This document shows, piece by piece, positions 62,620 to 64,000 of a DNA stretch of 64,000 bases. The notes below the pieces were generated by a model that saw nothing but the letters and a program-made list of their open reading frames with translations, was not told where the DNA came from and did not search any database. The position numbers and the translations under genes were made by a program. The DNA comes from Malurus cyaneus samueli. Lineage: Eukaryota; Chordata; Aves; Passeriformes; Maluridae. The DNA lies in NCBI GenBank assembly GCA_009741485.1, contig CM019236.1, positions 30,942,843-31,006,842 of the forward strand, given 5' to 3'. Positions within the stretch are counted from its first letter, which is position 1. Each line of letters starts with the position of its first letter.

Positions 62620-64000
62620 CTGTGTTAATGGGCACAGAATGGAAAGCGAAGCAAAAAATAGCAACTCTTCACGTGTGCGGACAGCCAACCACACATACTG
62701 CCATTTTAGGATTTCCATTAATTGAAAAACAAAATGTTACTTCAAATATATACAGTCAAAGTGTGGTGCCAAATTAAATTTTAATTTAGAAAATCAGATC
62801 TTTAACATCATCAGAGACAAGGAGAGTCAAAATATCTGTTCTTTCCCATCAAAGTCAAAGAAAATACTGAACTGTTTACTGGCTGATTGCACTAGCCTTT
62901 CACCAAATAATCCCAGAAAAAACTGAAATAACTGTTACAAGCATATTTGACTTGTTTATCAGTCATTGATTAATTATAGATAATGAAATTGTTATGGGAA
63001 ATATTGGTTTAGTATGAATTCCTAGTAGGTGAAAAAAGATGGTCTGTATTAACTGTCAAAGTCTAACAGCTATTCTATTTTTCAAAGATGATGTAAGTGA
63101 ATTAATAGAAAAATTATTAAAACAGTCTTTTAGTTCAAAGAGAGGAATAGCATACAGAAACACTGAGATTGTAATAGAAGACACATAAGATCTAAGATAT
63201 GGAAGCATGCAAGATGAATCCTGGTTTGACCAGAGGGTCTTAACACAGAAAGTCTGCTGTCTCGCCTTTTAAATACGTGATTTGAAAAATCGCTGCTATT
63301 CCAGAACTAACAAGCATTTCACAGACAGGAAGCAAGACACTGAAAGATAAAACGTTGTTGAGCAATAGTAATAAAATAAAAAAACGGCCAAAAGCTAGGC
63401 CATACTCTAAAATCAAAGTACTAATTTTCTGGGTAATTCACATGCTCAGTGTATTTTTAAAACACTTCTTTGTTCAGTAGATTCGAACATATTGTATCAA
63501 TTTTAAACTCTTTATAAAGATTGGCAATTTCTATGTCATATCATGCAACACAGTTCTACGAAATATTCATATCTAAAAAGCTCTAACAAATTTTTATAAG
63601 AGTAACAAGAAGCAAACTACGATTTCTTACGTAATGCATACTGAACAACTTGGCATTTTGCAGAGGATAAACTATAGCACATGAATTCTATGATAATTTG
63701 TACACATCTACTGCGGACACACAATTTTGAAGACTAAGAACCTGAGCTCTGAGGCAGAATGATGATGGAACAATCCAACCTGCAAGCGAAAAAGATGGAG
63801 AATCTCTACTCTGATGACAGCTATAAGTAAATGTAAGAGTTTGTGAAGAGAGCTGCACTAACTGCTGATACTGCCAAACAGGCAATTATACTATTCATCC
63901 CCAATGTGAAGGAATAACTGATAAAGTCCTTGTGCCTATATAATTATCTCATCTCCTACCCCCTGACATTAAAACAGTCCAGCTCCGGTTTTTGTAATTT

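Larger units (their letters stand above)
49508..64000 (-). repeat. Right arm of large inverted repeat: noisy inverted copy of 35.3-48.9 kb
   Basis: Reverse complement of the left arm throughout, but with frequent one-base insertions, deletions and substitutions. It spans about 14.5 kb against 13.6 kb. Between internal anchors the excess is 6.9% (8,842 against 8,275 bases) and 5.2% (3,433 against 3,264 bases), so the inflation is spread along the arm. No independent mobile-element insertion was seen in either arm. The arm still matches at the window end (left arm about 35,316) and may continue. Open frames here are incidental and were not annotated. Confidence 0.95.

Noticed and set aside
49508..64000. 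Reading the right arm as independent genes on either strand
   Set aside because: It is a degraded reverse copy of 35.3-48.9 kb. Its open frames differ from the left arm only through indels and have no support of their own.

Overview
The window reads as vertebrate nuclear DNA, and almost certainly as a bird. It is AT-rich and CpG-poor, with short exons and long introns. It carries CR1-type LINE fragments in minus orientation (about 5,990-6,685 and 17,765-18,260) and two copies of a roughly 1-kb LTR-like repeat of a kind common in bird genomes (21,660-22,650 and 33,001-34,002). No prokaryotic genes, tRNA, rRNA or CRISPR array were seen.

The only gene recognised is a central section of CNTLN (centlein), a long coiled-coil centrosome and centriole protein, on the + strand. 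Seven exons are supported: 3096-3221, 21533-21582, 26695-26786, 29605-30125, 32676-32829, 36571-36649 and 37326-37549. All have AG/GT borders and matching split-codon phases, and they join into one 1,246-nt reading frame that follows the order of the human protein. The 5' and 3' ends of the gene lie outside the window or were not found. The joined frame has one in-frame stop, TAA at 29854-29856, where human centlein has Gln. The same change forms a consensus splice donor whose use would skip the stop in frame. One short exon expected from the human protein was not found between 21,582 and 26,695. CNTLN is Z-linked in birds, so a decayed W-linked or other duplicate copy is possible, but the sequence alone cannot decide this.

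The window is framed by two inverted duplications. The first has arms 1-510 and 2780-3293 with a 2.27-kb spacer, and it duplicates the first exon in inverted orientation. Its arms differ only by three small indels. The second is very large: left arm about 35,316-48,873, spacer 48,874-49,507, and right arm about 49,508-64,000, which runs off the window. Its right arm is a noisy copy of the left. It is inflated in length by 5-7%, is rich in single-base insertions, contains CpGs absent from the left arm, and has both of its exon copies frameshifted. This spectrum resembles uncorrected long-read error more than evolution. My preferred reading is therefore a fold-back (template followed by complement) assembly artefact, with a genuine sex-chromosome-type palindrome as the alternative.

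Layout: 1-3293, small inverted repeat with the first exon; 3.2-21.5 kb, large intron with CR1 and fossil LINE pieces; 21.5-37.5 kb, six exons interrupted by two LTR copies; 37.6-48.9 kb, intron in the left arm of the large inverted repeat; 48.9-49.5 kb, spacer; 49.5-64 kb, degraded inverted copy of 35.3-48.9 kb.
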